Part shown: positions 14,099-25,699 of the stretch, one piece after another
Numbering within the stretch: position 1 is the first letter of the stretch
How the letters are laid out: each line of letters starts with the position of its first letter
Assembly (NCBI RefSeq): GCF_024679095.1
Contig: NC_066509.1
Location: 12,164,169 to 12,228,168 of the forward strand
Source of the DNA: Eriocheir sinensis
Taxonomy: Eukaryota; Arthropoda; Malacostraca; Decapoda; Varunidae
Length of the DNA stretch: 64,000 bases
Reading direction: 5' to 3'
The notes under the pieces: generated by a model
Told to the model about the DNA's origin: nothing
Databases searched by the model: none
What the model saw: the letters and a program-made list of their open reading frames with translations, nothing else
Made by a program: the position numbers and the translations under genes

Positions 14099-14449
14099 GG
14101 AGGTGGCTGAGTGGTTAGCGTGCTGGGCTCACATTCACAACGCCATGGACAACGTCGGTTCGAATCCCCACGCTACCACCTGGGATTTTTCAGCCATCGC
14201 CGAGTGGCCTAAGACTATCTACATGCTGTCCAGAAGACCACCCATCAACCCGGACTCTAGAAGAAACCGTCCAAGTGAATCAAGAATAAGTTCCGGGGGG
14301 CAGCATGAGCCAAATATAACTGGCGCCACTATAAAAATTGCCTGCACCATGACGGGCTTGAGGCTTGAGCCGACCATCTGGCTCTGAAGAAAGCCTACTG
14401 GCGCTATAGGCGGGGATGTAAAAATGAAAAAAAAGAAAGAAAAAAAAAG
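14099..14449 (+). mobile_element. tRNA-derived SINE (family SINE-B), copy 1
   Basis: The head is tRNA-like: the A-box-like ggctgagtggttagcgtgc, the B box ggttcgaatccc, and a surviving acceptor pairing (aggtgg with ccacct). The body carries the family hallmarks gggatttttcagcc, cgccgagtggc, acatgctgtccagaagacca, catcaacccggactctag, ggcagcatgagcc and ggcgccactataaa. The 3' part (gacgggctt..gccgaccatc..gaagaaagcctactggcgctatagg) ends gatgtaaaaatgaaaaaaaag. It lacks the internal 3' duplication of the 20.6-kb copy and so belongs to the simpler subfamily. Confidence 0.93.
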
Positions 14450-15229
14450 ACGCCGCCTCGACGTTCACCAACATGCCGCCAATCACACACTTGATTTTAC
14501 AACAATAAAAAGAAACTTCCTAGCCATGACTGTCCTCTATTTCAAGTCGTTCAATTTAACCCTTTGGAGGCAGCTGGCCACCGACACACAAAGAAATTGA
14601 AGACCGACACTCAATTAGAATCAAAACCAACAACACGCTGCCAAGCATAACCCATTTTACCAATACCATTAGAATGCTTGAGCCCTGTAGAATTATGGAA
14701 CTTGTCAGGCACAAAGACACAATTTATCATATATTTCATACAGTAATATGTTTTATTTTTTTTTATACGAACCTTCGCATACGATTCGCTGAAATTGCTC
14801 CACTCCATTTACCCTCGTTGCAAGGCGAAAGACCACATAATCTCGCGGTGGAATGTTTGCGAGAGGTGGAAAGCAGAAGTAAGGAGAGGAAGGAACGGGG
14901 CAGGAGAGTGAACAAATGCCAAGAGAATGGGAAATAATAGAAGCAAGAAACACAATAACAATTCAACAGAGGAGACCAAGAAGGGAGCAGCTAATGAGAC
15001 ATGAACACAGGCTGAGGAAGGAAGAGGGAAGCAGAACAATTTCAGCAGAGCAGAGCCTGATTTCTGGTGTCTCATCAAAACTGAAAGATGCCCTCAAATC
15101 ACAGACAAATTAGTGACGCATCTGTTTCCATTACGGCCAAACTGCTATCGTGTGCAGCCTAGACTTGCCCTCTCATGCAGCCTTTGACCCGTATAAGGAG
15201 GAACAAGAAAAGAGGAAATGCCGCCCAGA

Positions 15230-15234
<5 letters not shown>
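14450..15234. other. Unique DNA, no gene recognised
   Basis: Frames of 65-89 codons overlap on both strands (14611-15113). None shows a recognisable domain. Confidence 0.4.

Positions 15235-15265
<31 letters not shown>
15235..15265. repeat. (AC)n microsatellite
   Basis: About 15 AC units. Confidence 0.95.
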
Positions 15266-15266
<1 letters not shown>

Positions 15267-15481
15267 TAAAGCAGCGTCCCGGACAAGTAAATGTTGTTCC
15301 CTAGGTATGTTATTCGCGTGTGAATTTGCAAGTCAATTTCAGTCAGTGGGAAGCCGAGGAGGCGGACCATGAGTGCTCCAGGGAACAGACCTCCACGTGA
15401 GTGCAATAAGTGGCTTGGCATCAGCAGGCGTGATAGAGGCACTAAAGAGGTTTGGATCCTACTGAGAATAGCTGTCGTAAT

Positions 15482-15483
<2 letters not shown>

Positions 15484-15570
<87 letters not shown>
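15484..15570. repeat. (CT)n microsatellite
   Basis: About 87 bp of CT. A short gtcgtcgtc/gacgtc-rich trinucleotide stretch follows at 15686-15722. Confidence 0.97.
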
Positions 15571-15572
<2 letters not shown>

Positions 15573-16009
15573 GGCACAGGTTTTCAGTGAATGATTCCAC
15601 GTTATGTAAGAAAGTTCATTTTACCGATCAGACAAATTGGTATTTTCTCGTCGTCTTTGTTTCCCTCGTCTCCTCAGGCGTTACGTCACCGACGTCGTCG
15701 TCGTCATCGTCGTCGACGTCTTTGTCCCGTTCGCAGTGACATTAATGGAAGAGACTCTACTTAGGGTGCAAATCGAGGTGTTCCTAATCTAACTGATTGG
15801 GATCACTGGTAACCGGTGTAGCAGATGCAATTAATTCAAATTATATTCATCGATTCGAAGGCTTAATTTAGCTGAGCCAAGTGAGTTGTGTCTATCAAAT
15901 GAGGAGTCGCTTGAAGACATACAGCCGCAGTAAGGAAATAGAGGAAGGAGGAAGAAGGAGGAACGGAGAAACATGCTAGAGAAACGTAACTGAGCTCGAC
16001 CAGGACGAC
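15571..16009. other. Unique DNA
   Basis: It contains the (gtc)n-type stretch near 15690-15720. No gene or mobile element is recognised. Confidence 0.4.
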
Positions 16010-16600
16010 GACATTAAATCATCCTTAACCTGATTGCAAAAAGACGAATGGCCAGACGCAGGACAGCAAAAAGTATGCAAATTGAAAGCATGTGTCAGGT
16101 TCTTCGTAACAAATTGGAAAGCTAAAGATATATTCAGAAAAAGAGTAAACAAGTGTCTCCATTGAAGCATGATATGGATATATATTTGATGATTCTCGGC
16201 GGCCTCTAATTACGGGAGCCGACAGTCAATGTTACTTAGTATAAAAATGAACTCAGAAGAGGATGAGTTTAAGGGACCTAACACAAATGATTCACTAATG
16301 CATGACGTATCAACTGAAGTATGATGTGGATATAAACTGGCAAATACTCTGCAGCAGGCGATAAACTAGTCACCGTCAATTTGACTTAGCTTTAAAAAGA
16401 GATGGTTCAGAAGATATTAAGGAAATAAACAGTTTATACACAACTGCATAATATGTTTTATGAAAACGAAGTTCTACGAACACCAAATACACTATGTTAC
16501 TGAGTGTCTAGACTTTCTGAAGGATATGACATAGAATCAATGACAAGGAATACACTACTGCTTAGTTGTCCTATGAGAAAGAAACCTCGAACAACACAGT
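16010..16600. repeat. Decayed tandem array, period about 150 bp or more
   Basis: ttgaagcatgatatggatata (16163) and ctgaagtatgatgtggatata (16313) start two clearly homologous units. In both the sequence continues through gtcaatgttacttagtat / gtcaatttgacttagcttt to ctcagaagagga / ttcagaagata. A more diverged third unit begins ctgaaggatatgacatag at about 16517, and upstream sequence (ttcagaaaaagagtaaac, 16131) resembles the end of another unit. There is no coding constraint. Confidence 0.75.
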
Positions 16601-17153
16601 ATTAAAACGAATGGATCCACTGTTAATAATACTTTCTATTGCATAAGAAGCCTGACGTGTCACTACTTACGGAGGAGCTGTCGACTATCAAATGGGACGT
16701 TGAAAGAGTCAATAGGGATTGGAGGCTTGGTAAGGATCAAAAACTACATAAAAAACGTCTCGGATTTTTAGATGAAAACATATTGGGAGCAAGCGAGAAC
16801 ATGCCCGAAAAGAGGCAAAAGTGTGGGAAGGGCCTGCAGTGTAATGATAAAGACTGAGGATGATGATGATACAGATGACAAGATTCCCACAACGATGACT
16901 GTAAAGAGTCTAACCCAATTAAAGACACTACTATAAACCATTTTATTGAAGCAGACACCGTCAGGAACACTAAATTTAAAAGTTCTTCTACTATCTCGCC
17001 TCTCCTTCGCGGTACGGGGAAAACCTCCCCATATAAATAACAGCGCGCGGGCAGGAGCAGCAGTGAGCAAGAATGAAGGCCAATAAAACAATAAGAACTC
17101 CAAGATGAATCACTTCAGACGCCCAGATTCATACGCAAAACTCATAAATCAGC
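16601..17153. other. Unique DNA
   Basis: The 72-codon plus frame at 16639-16857 has ordinary charged composition, and an overlapping 111-codon minus frame also exists. No domain is recognised in either. Confidence 0.35.

Positions 17154-17189
<36 letters not shown>
17154..17189. repeat. (AC)n microsatellite
   Basis: About 18 AC units. Confidence 0.96.
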
Positions 17190-17192
<3 letters not shown>

Positions 17193-18397
17193 GAGAAACA
17201 TTTCCTAATCAGCGTATCAATCGGCTGGTACGCTTTGACACACACATTTAAACTCCGATGCAACACTCATTGATCAAGAAGAAAAAAAAACTTAGGAAAC
17301 CGGAGCTGAGGAAGAAAAACTATCTCCCTGACACAATCAAGACTGGTAATATTTAAACTTTGATTATATTTCACTTTCACGGCTCAGGCTAACTTGAGGA
17401 GTAAGAATTTATCCTTGTCCCCCACACTCCTGCTAAGAGCACCCAGTAATTGAACAGATGGGTACATACAGACACTCTTCCCACCCGGCCGCCGCGCGCA
17501 CCACGTCATCTCGCCGCAACGTACACTCGGCCCTCGGGAGGCACATAATTGTGTGCCTCGGTGAAGGATGCGAAAAATGACCCCGGCACTTGTTGGGCAG
17601 CGGTGGTGTGACGGCCTCAGCATGGCGTGTGAAAAGGAGGAAGAGGAGGAGGAGAAAACGAAGAAGAAATTCTGATAATTATGTTGCTCTATATTTCTAT
17701 ACGGGGTTCCAGGGTCTCTGCCATCGTTGGACGGAACCTCATATATTGAATAACAAATGAATGCATGAATAAATAAATAAATGGTAAGCCATCCTGGCGC
17801 ATTGAGTAATAATTAATGTAATATTTCTTCATTCGTCACTTCACTTTTCTCCTTCACCTGATCCATAGGCAACACACACACGCCACATGAACGTTGCACG
17901 GTAGCAGCAGCAAAAATGACGTCAAATGACATAATCATATAAACCATCGAAGAAGAAAGGAATTGGAAAGGCGGTGGTGGTGGCTAGAGAGTCAGGACGC
18001 CATGCTAGGCTACAACCAAGCAATAAATCCGTAGATGAATGACAATGCAACTCTTAGGCAAGTCTGTGATAAAATTTAAACGCATATAAAAACACGTATA
18101 GATAACTAAGCTTCACAAAGGGTATGAAGCCATGCAGCAAGGAACATATAGATAGATGGATGGGCGAACATTATGCCCTACGGCGCCATCACTCTCCGAC
18201 CATATGGCAGGTCCCTGGTAGCCTTCCCACCACAACCTCACAATTTATCCTCCTGTATTTCAGCCATCCTTGAGCCTACCTGTCGCCTGGTCAGCTCCTC
18301 GCCACGTCGATGTCTTGACAATCAAGATGAGGACGACGATTGCACACGTCAAACAAATCAAAACAAAGATAAAATAGATCACTGACGGTCGACACGT
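17190..18397. other. Unique DNA with a CRE-like palindrome at 17917-17924
   Basis: tgacgtca occurs at 17917-17924, 540 bp upstream of an identical site in the promoter-like cluster. The 70-codon plus frame at 18173-18385 is not recognised. Confidence 0.35.
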
Positions 18398-18520
18398 ACT
18401 TCCGCTCCCGCTCGCCACTGTGTCCAAGCTCTAGAGCTTCACGTGAGACGCCACGATGACGTCACAGTTCATGTGTCTCGAACCAATCACAAGCCTTCTC
18501 TTCATCCCAGGCCCGCCCCC
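18398..18520. promoter_or_regulatory. Candidate CpG-rich promoter/enhancer cluster
   Basis: Within 123 bp lie an ETS-type acttccg (18398-18404), a 14-bp perfect palindrome aagctctagagctt (18426-18439), an E-box cacgtg (18440-18445), a full CRE tgacgtca (18457-18464), a CCAAT box in accaatcac (18483-18487) and a GC box gcccgccccc (18511-18520). The combination is typical of TATA-less promoters of broadly expressed genes. No adjoining exon is recognised on either side, so orientation and function are unknown. Confidence 0.4.
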
Positions 18521-18737
18521 GTGATAACAGAGTTTGATTAAGATTAATATTCATGTGATAATGAGTTTTTGCAAAGAATCAAAAGCACTTAATAACTTAC
18601 ACGACGAACACTGTTAACAAATGCGATAGAAAGTCACGTGGGAAACAGTTTCCATGGTAACGATATTACGGATGTTTGCAGAAGTAAAGAAAACGGGAAA
18701 ACCATATAGCTATAAGGATTACTTCACCAAACAGTTA

Positions 18738-18787
18738 TCTCTCTCTCTCTCTCTCTTACACACACACACACAGAGACACACACACAC
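18738..18787. repeat. Short (CT)n(CA)n compound microsatellite
   Basis: (CT)n at 18738-18757 is followed by imperfect (CA)n to about 18787. Confidence 0.93.
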
Positions 18788-19000
18788 GATGCATGTTTTA
18801 CATCCTGAAACATATGCATTATATGAATATTAAATAAAATAACTTACTGTATGCAGTTATATTTTTTCTAATCAATGAAAAATACTTGAAAAAAAGATCG
18901 AGTATGCCTCATCCTACATATAAAAATACTACACTAATTATGAATTGCAATAACAGCAGATATTATGTTAGTTGTATTTTCAGTTCCATTTTTGAGGGCA

Positions 19001-19909
<909 letters not shown>

Positions 19910-20003
19910 CTGACGGAAAGGTACTGCTATTGTTAGGCAGGATAAGGGCGAGGAGTGGCTATAAGGGAGGGTGAGTCGACCACTATCCATCAGCCTAGAC
20001 CAC

Positions 20004-20041
<38 letters not shown>

Positions 20042-20295
20042 CGAAAGGAACTATTGGTATTATTTAGGAAGAATAAGGGCGCAGAGTGACTGTTGAGGCA
20101 AGCCGACCGCCAAGAGATATTACCCTTCAACCTACATCACAGACAAACAAACACATAAAATAAAGATGGACAGATATAACAGAAGGTACAGGGATTGGGT
20201 GGTCTGGATAATGGACGAGGAGTGACCACTAGCGACAAGATCCATCTTCTCAAAGACCACAGATAACACACTGATAAACAACAACTAGTAAAAAG
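19910..20295. repeat. Decayed three-unit tandem repeat, period about 127-136 bp, with an internal (AC)n
   Basis: Units begin gaaaggtact (19916), gaaaggaact (20043) and gaaggtacag (20179). Each continues through a ggataagggcg/gaataagggcg/ggataatggacg word and a gaggagtgg/cagagtgac/gaggagtgac word. Each ends in a CA-rich segment: cacataacac(ac)n to 20039, cacagacaaacaaacacat, and cacagataacacac. In unit 1 the CA-rich end has grown into a true AC microsatellite (20006-20039). Confidence 0.78.
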
Positions 20296-20330
20296 ATAAA
20301 AACTCAATAAATATAAGCACTTACAAACAG

Positions 20331-20708
20331 GCGGTGGCTGAACAGATAGCAAGACGGCCCCGCGTTCAGGAGAACGCGAGTTCAATCCCCGACCGGTGCC
20401 ACCAAGCTGGGATTTTTCAGCCGCCGCCGAGTGGCTTAAAACTACCCACATGCTGTCCAGAAGACCACCTATCAACCCGGACTCTAGATTCTAGGATTAA
20501 AGATGAGCTCCGGGAGGGCAGCATGAGCCAATGCAAGATGGCGCCACTATAAACATTTGCCTGAGCCAGAACGGGCTGGGCCGACCATCAGGACCCACCG
20601 GGAAGAAGCCTTGGACCGACCATCAGGATCCACCGGGAAGAAGCCTACCGGCGCAATAGGCCAAGACGTAAAAAAATAAAAAATAAAAATAAATAAATAA
20701 ATAAAAAA
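20331..20708 (+). mobile_element. tRNA-derived SINE-B, copy 2
   Basis: The tRNA-like head has good acceptor pairing (ggtggc with gccacc) and the B box gagttcaatcccc. The body matches copy 1 throughout: gggatttttcagccgccgccgagtggc, acatgctgtccagaagacca, gggcagcatgagccaa, ggcgccactataaac. Near the 3' end a ~43-bp segment containing ggaccgaccatcagga and gggaagaagcc is present twice in tandem. The tail is A-rich, gacgtaaaaaaataaaaaat with (aaat)n steps to about 20708. Confidence 0.94.
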
Positions 20709-21306
20709 TTAACATCTAACCCCATATAAATTCACACTGACCAAAATCTAATATAAAAGGAAGAGACTGGAACACATAACAATCAGCATTAATTATAATC
20801 GCTAGACACAAAAACAGAGGATATATTTTTACTCTTTTTAAAAATATTTTCTGTTGAACTTTTCTGCACACAGGTGTTTGACCAGCACACAAAAAGGCAT
20901 TATCAACTTCGTGAGAATAACCTTATATAAGTCAAATCGCAAAAACACAACAACCAGACAGCTTCATATTTTCTTCAAAACAAATTCTGCCAAATATTCA
21001 TAAACGCAGGTGTGGTGTAACAATGGGCAACAGGTTTTTGAACCCTTAGGGCATAATATTTGCTTTTTTTTATGCCAAACAAAAGTCAAAGACGAAAAGA
21101 ATAAGAGGGGACAATATTACTGATGCGAGACTCTCAGTGTGAGCAGGACATGCGGGTTCACTCACCTTTTAAGAGATGTGTGGCAAGGTTTAATATTAGC
21201 GCGGACACTGTTCCGCTTGAATGGAGTTACAATAACAGTGGTGAAGGGCAGATTTAACCTGAGGTGTTAGGCAGCTCATGGCACGCGCTAAACGGCTGGC
21301 TGCTCA
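20709..21306. other. AT-rich unique DNA
   Basis: No gene or repeat family is recognised. Confidence 0.4.
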
Positions 21307-21331
21307 TGTGTGTGTGTGTGTGTGTGTGTGC
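21307..21331. repeat. (TG)n microsatellite
   Basis: About 12 TG units. Confidence 0.94.
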
Positions 21332-21447
21332 GCAATGCATAAGAGAAACACTATGACCAATAATGAGTAGTACCCGTAACATGCTACTTCGAGATAGAGG
21401 ACAACAATTGCTATAAAAAGAAAAATTAGGGGCAGAATAATCTAATG

Positions 21448-21450
<3 letters not shown>

Positions 21451-21494
<44 letters not shown>
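21451..21494. repeat. (GA)n microsatellite
   Basis: About 22 GA units. Confidence 0.96.
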
Positions 21495-21497
<3 letters not shown>

Positions 21498-21749
21498 GGC
21501 AACCAAGACAACATTGAGTCACAGGCTCTTTAAGGAGATTCAGAAGTATCAGCCCAGAATCCTCAATGACTCTCAATCAAGGCCAGGGTCAAAGAGTTTT
21601 CACAGACTATTAATACACTTCGATAAATAAATGGAAAATAGAATAATAATGGTAATACACATCCCATATCCGCTCGTCTGCTTTTAATAACTGCAATGTG
21701 TCTGGCGGGACTTTTTTATCATTTATCCCTGAGACGTTGTTCTCACTAT

Positions 21750-22020
21750 CCTTTCTTGGTCTCTATCTATTTATCTATCTCCCTACTATCTACCTATATC
21801 TCTCTCTTGGTCACTCCCTCCTGTCACCCCTCCATTCATCGGCCGTCATATCTGTCACTACGGACATGGATCTTTCTCTCCTCTCTCTCCCTTCTCGCTT
21901 CTCCGCCGATAATCGATGTTCCAGGCTCTTGTCTCTCTCTCTACCTCTCCCTCCTTCCCTCCCTCCTATACAACAGCCGCATCTCACCTTCTCTTTCATT
22001 CCCTTCCCAGCTGACGTCCA
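21750..22020. repeat. Pyrimidine-rich simple sequence
   Basis: Imperfect ctat, ctctc and ccctcc words. Three overlapping Ser/Leu/Pro frames in different phases show compositional bias, not coding. Confidence 0.6.
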
Positions 22021-22335
22021 ACAGTCCCGAGGCGTCTCTATAGTGTCTAACCTATAGGAACAAAATACAATGCGAGGGGCTTCAATATGAGTGGCGTGGA
22101 GTAGAGAGGGGGATGAGGAGGGGGACGAGGGTGTGGCCGGGCTCGTGGATGAGTGGAAGTGGGAGAAAGATGGGAGAAAGAAGGTTAAAAGTGAGAGTGG
22201 TCAAGGGAGTATTACTCGAGAGACAATGATACACTTCGTTTGAAAGGGAGTTAAAAAAAAAAAGTGTATTTCTTCTCTCGCGGGTGATGTGTAGTGACAG
22301 CTGCCACGAACGCCGGATAATAAACTCGCCATTCA

Positions 22336-25300
22336 TTTTTTTTTTTTACAGCTAAGGAGACAGCTCAAGGGCGCAGAGAAAAAAAAGAAGAAAAAAGGCC
22401 CGCTACTCACTGCTCCCGAACAGAGGTCAAAGGAGTGTCCAAAATCAGAGGTCAATTTCGGGAGGAGAGGTGTCCTGTTACCCTCCTTTTGAAAGAGTTC
22501 AAGTCGTAGGCAAGAAGAAATACAGATGAAGGAAGATTGTTCCAGAGTTTACCAGCGGGAGGGATGAAAGAGTGAAGATGCCGGTTAACTCTTGCATAAG
22601 GGGTTTGGACAGTATAGGGATGAGCATGAGTAGAAAGTCGTGTGCAGCGGGGCCGCGGGAGGAGGGGAGGCATGCAGTTAGCAAGTTCAGAAGAGCAGTG
22701 AGCATGAAAATATCGATAGAAGATAGAAAGAGAGGCAACATGGCGGCGGAATTTGAGAGGTAGAAGACTATCAGTATGAGGAGGAGAGCTGATGAGACGA
22801 AGAGCCTTTGATTCCACTCTGTCAAGGAGAGCTGTGTGAGTGGACCCCCCCCCCAACACATGAGATGCATACTCCATACGAGGGCGGACAAGGCCCCTGT
22901 AAATGGACAGCAACTGTGCAGGGGAGAAGAACTGGCGGAGACGGTACAGAACGCCCAGCCTCGAGGAAGCTGATTTAGTAAGAGATGAGATATGAAGTTT
23001 CCAGTTGAGATTTTGAGTTAAGGATAGACCGAGGATGTTTAGTGTTGAGGAAGGTGACAGCTGAGTGTTGTCAATGAATAGGGGATAGCTGTTTGGAAGA
23101 TTGTGTCGAGTGGATAGGTGGAGAAACTGTGTTTTTGAGGCGTTGAAGGACACCAGGTTCCTCTTGCCCCATCCGGAAATAATAGTAAGGTCTGCGGCTA
23201 AGCGTTCTGTTGCCTCCAGCCTTGAATCGTGAGGTTCCTGTAGGGTGGGTCTTCTATTAAAAGAAGTTGAGTAATGCAGAGTGGAATCATCGGCGTAGGA
23301 ATGGATAGAACAGTTCGTTTTGGAAAGAAGATCATCAATGAACAACAGAAAGAGAGTGGGAGATAGGACAGAACCCTGTGGGACACCACTGTTAATAGGT
23401 TTAGGGGAAGAACAGTGACCGACTACCACAGTAGAAATAGAACGGTCAGAAAGGAAACTGGAGATAAAGGTACAGAGAGAAGGATATAGACCGTAGGAGG
23501 GTAGTTTGGAAAGCAAAGATTTGTGCCAGACCCTATCAAAAGCTTTTGATATGTCCAGCGCAATAGTAAACGTTTCACCGAAACGGGTAAGAGAGGATGA
23601 CCAAGAGTCAGTTAGGAAGGCAAGGAGATCACCAGTAGAACGCCCCTTGCGGAACCCATTCTGGCGATCAGATAGAAGGTCAGAAGTGGAAAGGTGCTTT
23701 TGAATCTTCCGGTTAAGGATTGATTCAAAAGCTTAAGATAGACAAGAAAGTAAAGCTATAGGACGGTAGTTTGAGGGATTGGAACGGTCACCCTTCTTAG
23801 GTACAGGCTGTATGAAGGCAGCAAGAAGGAAAGGTAGATGTTGACAGGCAGAGGCGAAAGAGTTTGACCAGGCAGGGTGACAGCACGGAGGCACAGTTTT
23901 TAAGGACAACAGGAGGCACTCCATCAGGTCCATAAGCCTTCTGAGGGTTGAGGCCAGAGAGGGCATAGAAAAAATCATTTTGAAGAATCTTTATAACAGG
24001 CATAAAAGAGTCAGAGGGGGGATGAGTAGGAGGAATATGCCCAGAATCGTCCAGAGTGGAGTTTTCAGAAAAAGTTTGAGAGAAGAGTTCAGCCTTAGAG
24101 ATAGATGAGACGGCAGTGTTGCCGTCAGGACTGAGGAGTAGAGGGAAGGATGAAGAAGTGAAGTTGGAGGAGATGTTTTTGGCTAGATGCCAGAAGTCAC
24201 GGGAAGAGTTAGAGAAAGCAAGGTTTTGGCATTTTCTATTAATGAAAGTGTTTTTGGTTAGTCGGAGAATAGATTTGGCACGATTCCGGGCAGAAATGTA
24301 AAGTTCATAATTAGCATTAGTTTGAAGGCTCTGGTACCTTTTGTGAGCTGCCTCTCTATCATTGACAGCACGAGAACAAGCGTGAATAAACCAAGGCTTT
24401 TTAGCGTGAGGAGTAGAGGAAGAACGTGGAATGTATGCCTCCATTCCAGAGATAATCACCTCTGTGATGCGCTGAGCACACACAGAGGGGTCTCTATCCT
24501 GGAGGCAATAATCATTCCACGGGAAATCGGAAAAGTACATCCTCAGATCGTCCCACCGAGCTGAAGCAAAATGCCAGAGGCATCGCCTCTTTGGTGGGTC
24601 CAGAGGGTGTACAGGAGCGATAGGACAGGATGCAGAAATAAGATTGTGATCGGAGGAGCCCAACGGAGAAAACAGTTTAACAGAATAAGCAGAAGGGTTT
24701 GAGGTAAGGAAGAGGTCTAGAATGTTGGGCCAGTCTCCAAGACGGTCAGGAATACGTGTAGGGTGCTGGACCAACTGCTCTAGATCGTTGAGGATAGCAA
24801 AGTTGTAGGCTTGTTCACCAGGCTGGTCAGTTAAAGAGGATGAAAGCCAAAGCTGGTGGTGAACATTGAAATCTCCTAGGATGGAGATTTCAGCGAAGGG
24901 AGAGTGGGTCAAGATGTGCTCCACTTTAGAGTTCAAATAGTCAAAGAATTTTACATAGTTAGTAGAGTTAGGTGAGAAATAAACAGCACAGATGTATTTA
25001 GTAATAGAAAGACAATGAAGTCTTAGCCAGATGGTGGAAAATTCTGAAGAATCAAGGTTGTGGGCACGAGAGCAAGTGATGTCGTTGCGCACGTAGGCGC
25101 AACATCCAGCTTTGGATTGAAATTTAGGATAGAGATAGTAGGAGGGAACAGAGTAGAGATTGCTGTCAGTAGCCTCAGAAACCTGTGTTTCGGTGAGGAA
25201 GAGAATGTGAGGTTTAGAGGAAGAGAGATGGTGTTCCACAGAATGAAAATTAGAACGAAGACCGCGAATGTTGCAGAAATTGAGAAGAAAGAGGTTCGAG

Positions 25301-25690
25301 GAGTTATCAAGACACCTCTCGGGTCGGCAGCCAGAAGGGGAGTCCTCCGTGGGGGAGTTCGTGGTCCCCCCCCCCCAGGCGGGGACTCCGAGGCATTGCT
25401 TATTTGAGCCATTTTGAAATTTGAATTTTGGGAAAAGGTGTATATGTTGTGTGAATGTAGTGTGGTGTGGATAGAGAGAGGATCTGTCTTTCGAGAGCAT
25501 GCTGAGCTACTCTCCGGTGTTGGTGAGACAATAGGGAAACGGTTAGTGAGGACATGGGAAGGGTCTTTTGAGGGCTTCAGCTCCCTTCTCACCTCCCATA
25601 TATACCTCACCGGGAGTGGCTTGCGCCCGTTCGGTAGGTGTCTTCCTACCTACTCCAGCCAACTCGGCAACTTGCGTCCACAGGTGGAAA
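22336..25690 (-). mobile_element. LINE-X: nearly full-length APE-type non-LTR retrotransposon (CR1/Jockey group)
   Basis: The element runs right to left. The 5' UTR (about 25690-25413) precedes an endonuclease-reverse transcriptase coding region (25412-22452), a ~105-bp 3' UTR and a poly(A) tail seen as a T run at 22336-22347. No separate ORF1 for a gag-like RNA-binding protein is recognised upstream, so it may be a one-ORF element or 5'-truncated. The 5' boundary is estimated from where resemblance to a transcribed leader stops; I found no convincing target-site duplication. Three other pieces of the same 3' end lie at 2641-2802, 6628-6903 and 54730-54826. The A/T-rich stretch ahead of the conserved gcccttga..tgtctcct..gctgt terminus varies between copies. 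Confidence 0.93.
22452..25412 (-). pseudogene. Endonuclease/reverse transcriptase polyprotein of LINE-X, two frameshifts and one stop
   Basis: The likely start is the ATG at 25412-25410 ([13 protein letters not shown]). The frame changes in a 12-bp run of G (sense strand, about 25368-25379). The next 500-odd codons encode an AP-endonuclease-like domain (about 25290-24610) with the expected residues in [20 protein letters not shown] and SSDHN, the last at about 24654-24640. A connector leads to reverse transcriptase: YGPDGVPP near 23930, a 1-nt frameshift near 23815-23830, then PVPKKGD and NYRPIALLSCLS. Next comes a TAA at 23735-23733 replacing the Lys of the usual S-K-A-F-E block, then GFRKGRSTGD, ALDISKAFDRVWHK, GVPQGSVLSPTLF and the catalytic YADD at 23297-23286. 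The C-terminus (SFIPPAGKLWNNLPSSV, SFKRRV) is the CR1/Jockey-type tail, ending at 22452. Apart from these three lesions it is open, so it was probably active fairly recently. Confidence 0.95.
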
Positions 25691-25699
25691 CGCAGTAAA

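Noticed and set aside
24116..24301. Plus-strand frames inside 22.3-25.7 kb
   Set aside because: They are antisense shadows of the LINE-X endonuclease/RT coding region.
22336..25690. Target-site duplication of LINE-X
   Set aside because: Flanks share only a short taaac word; the 5' boundary is too uncertain to claim a duplication.
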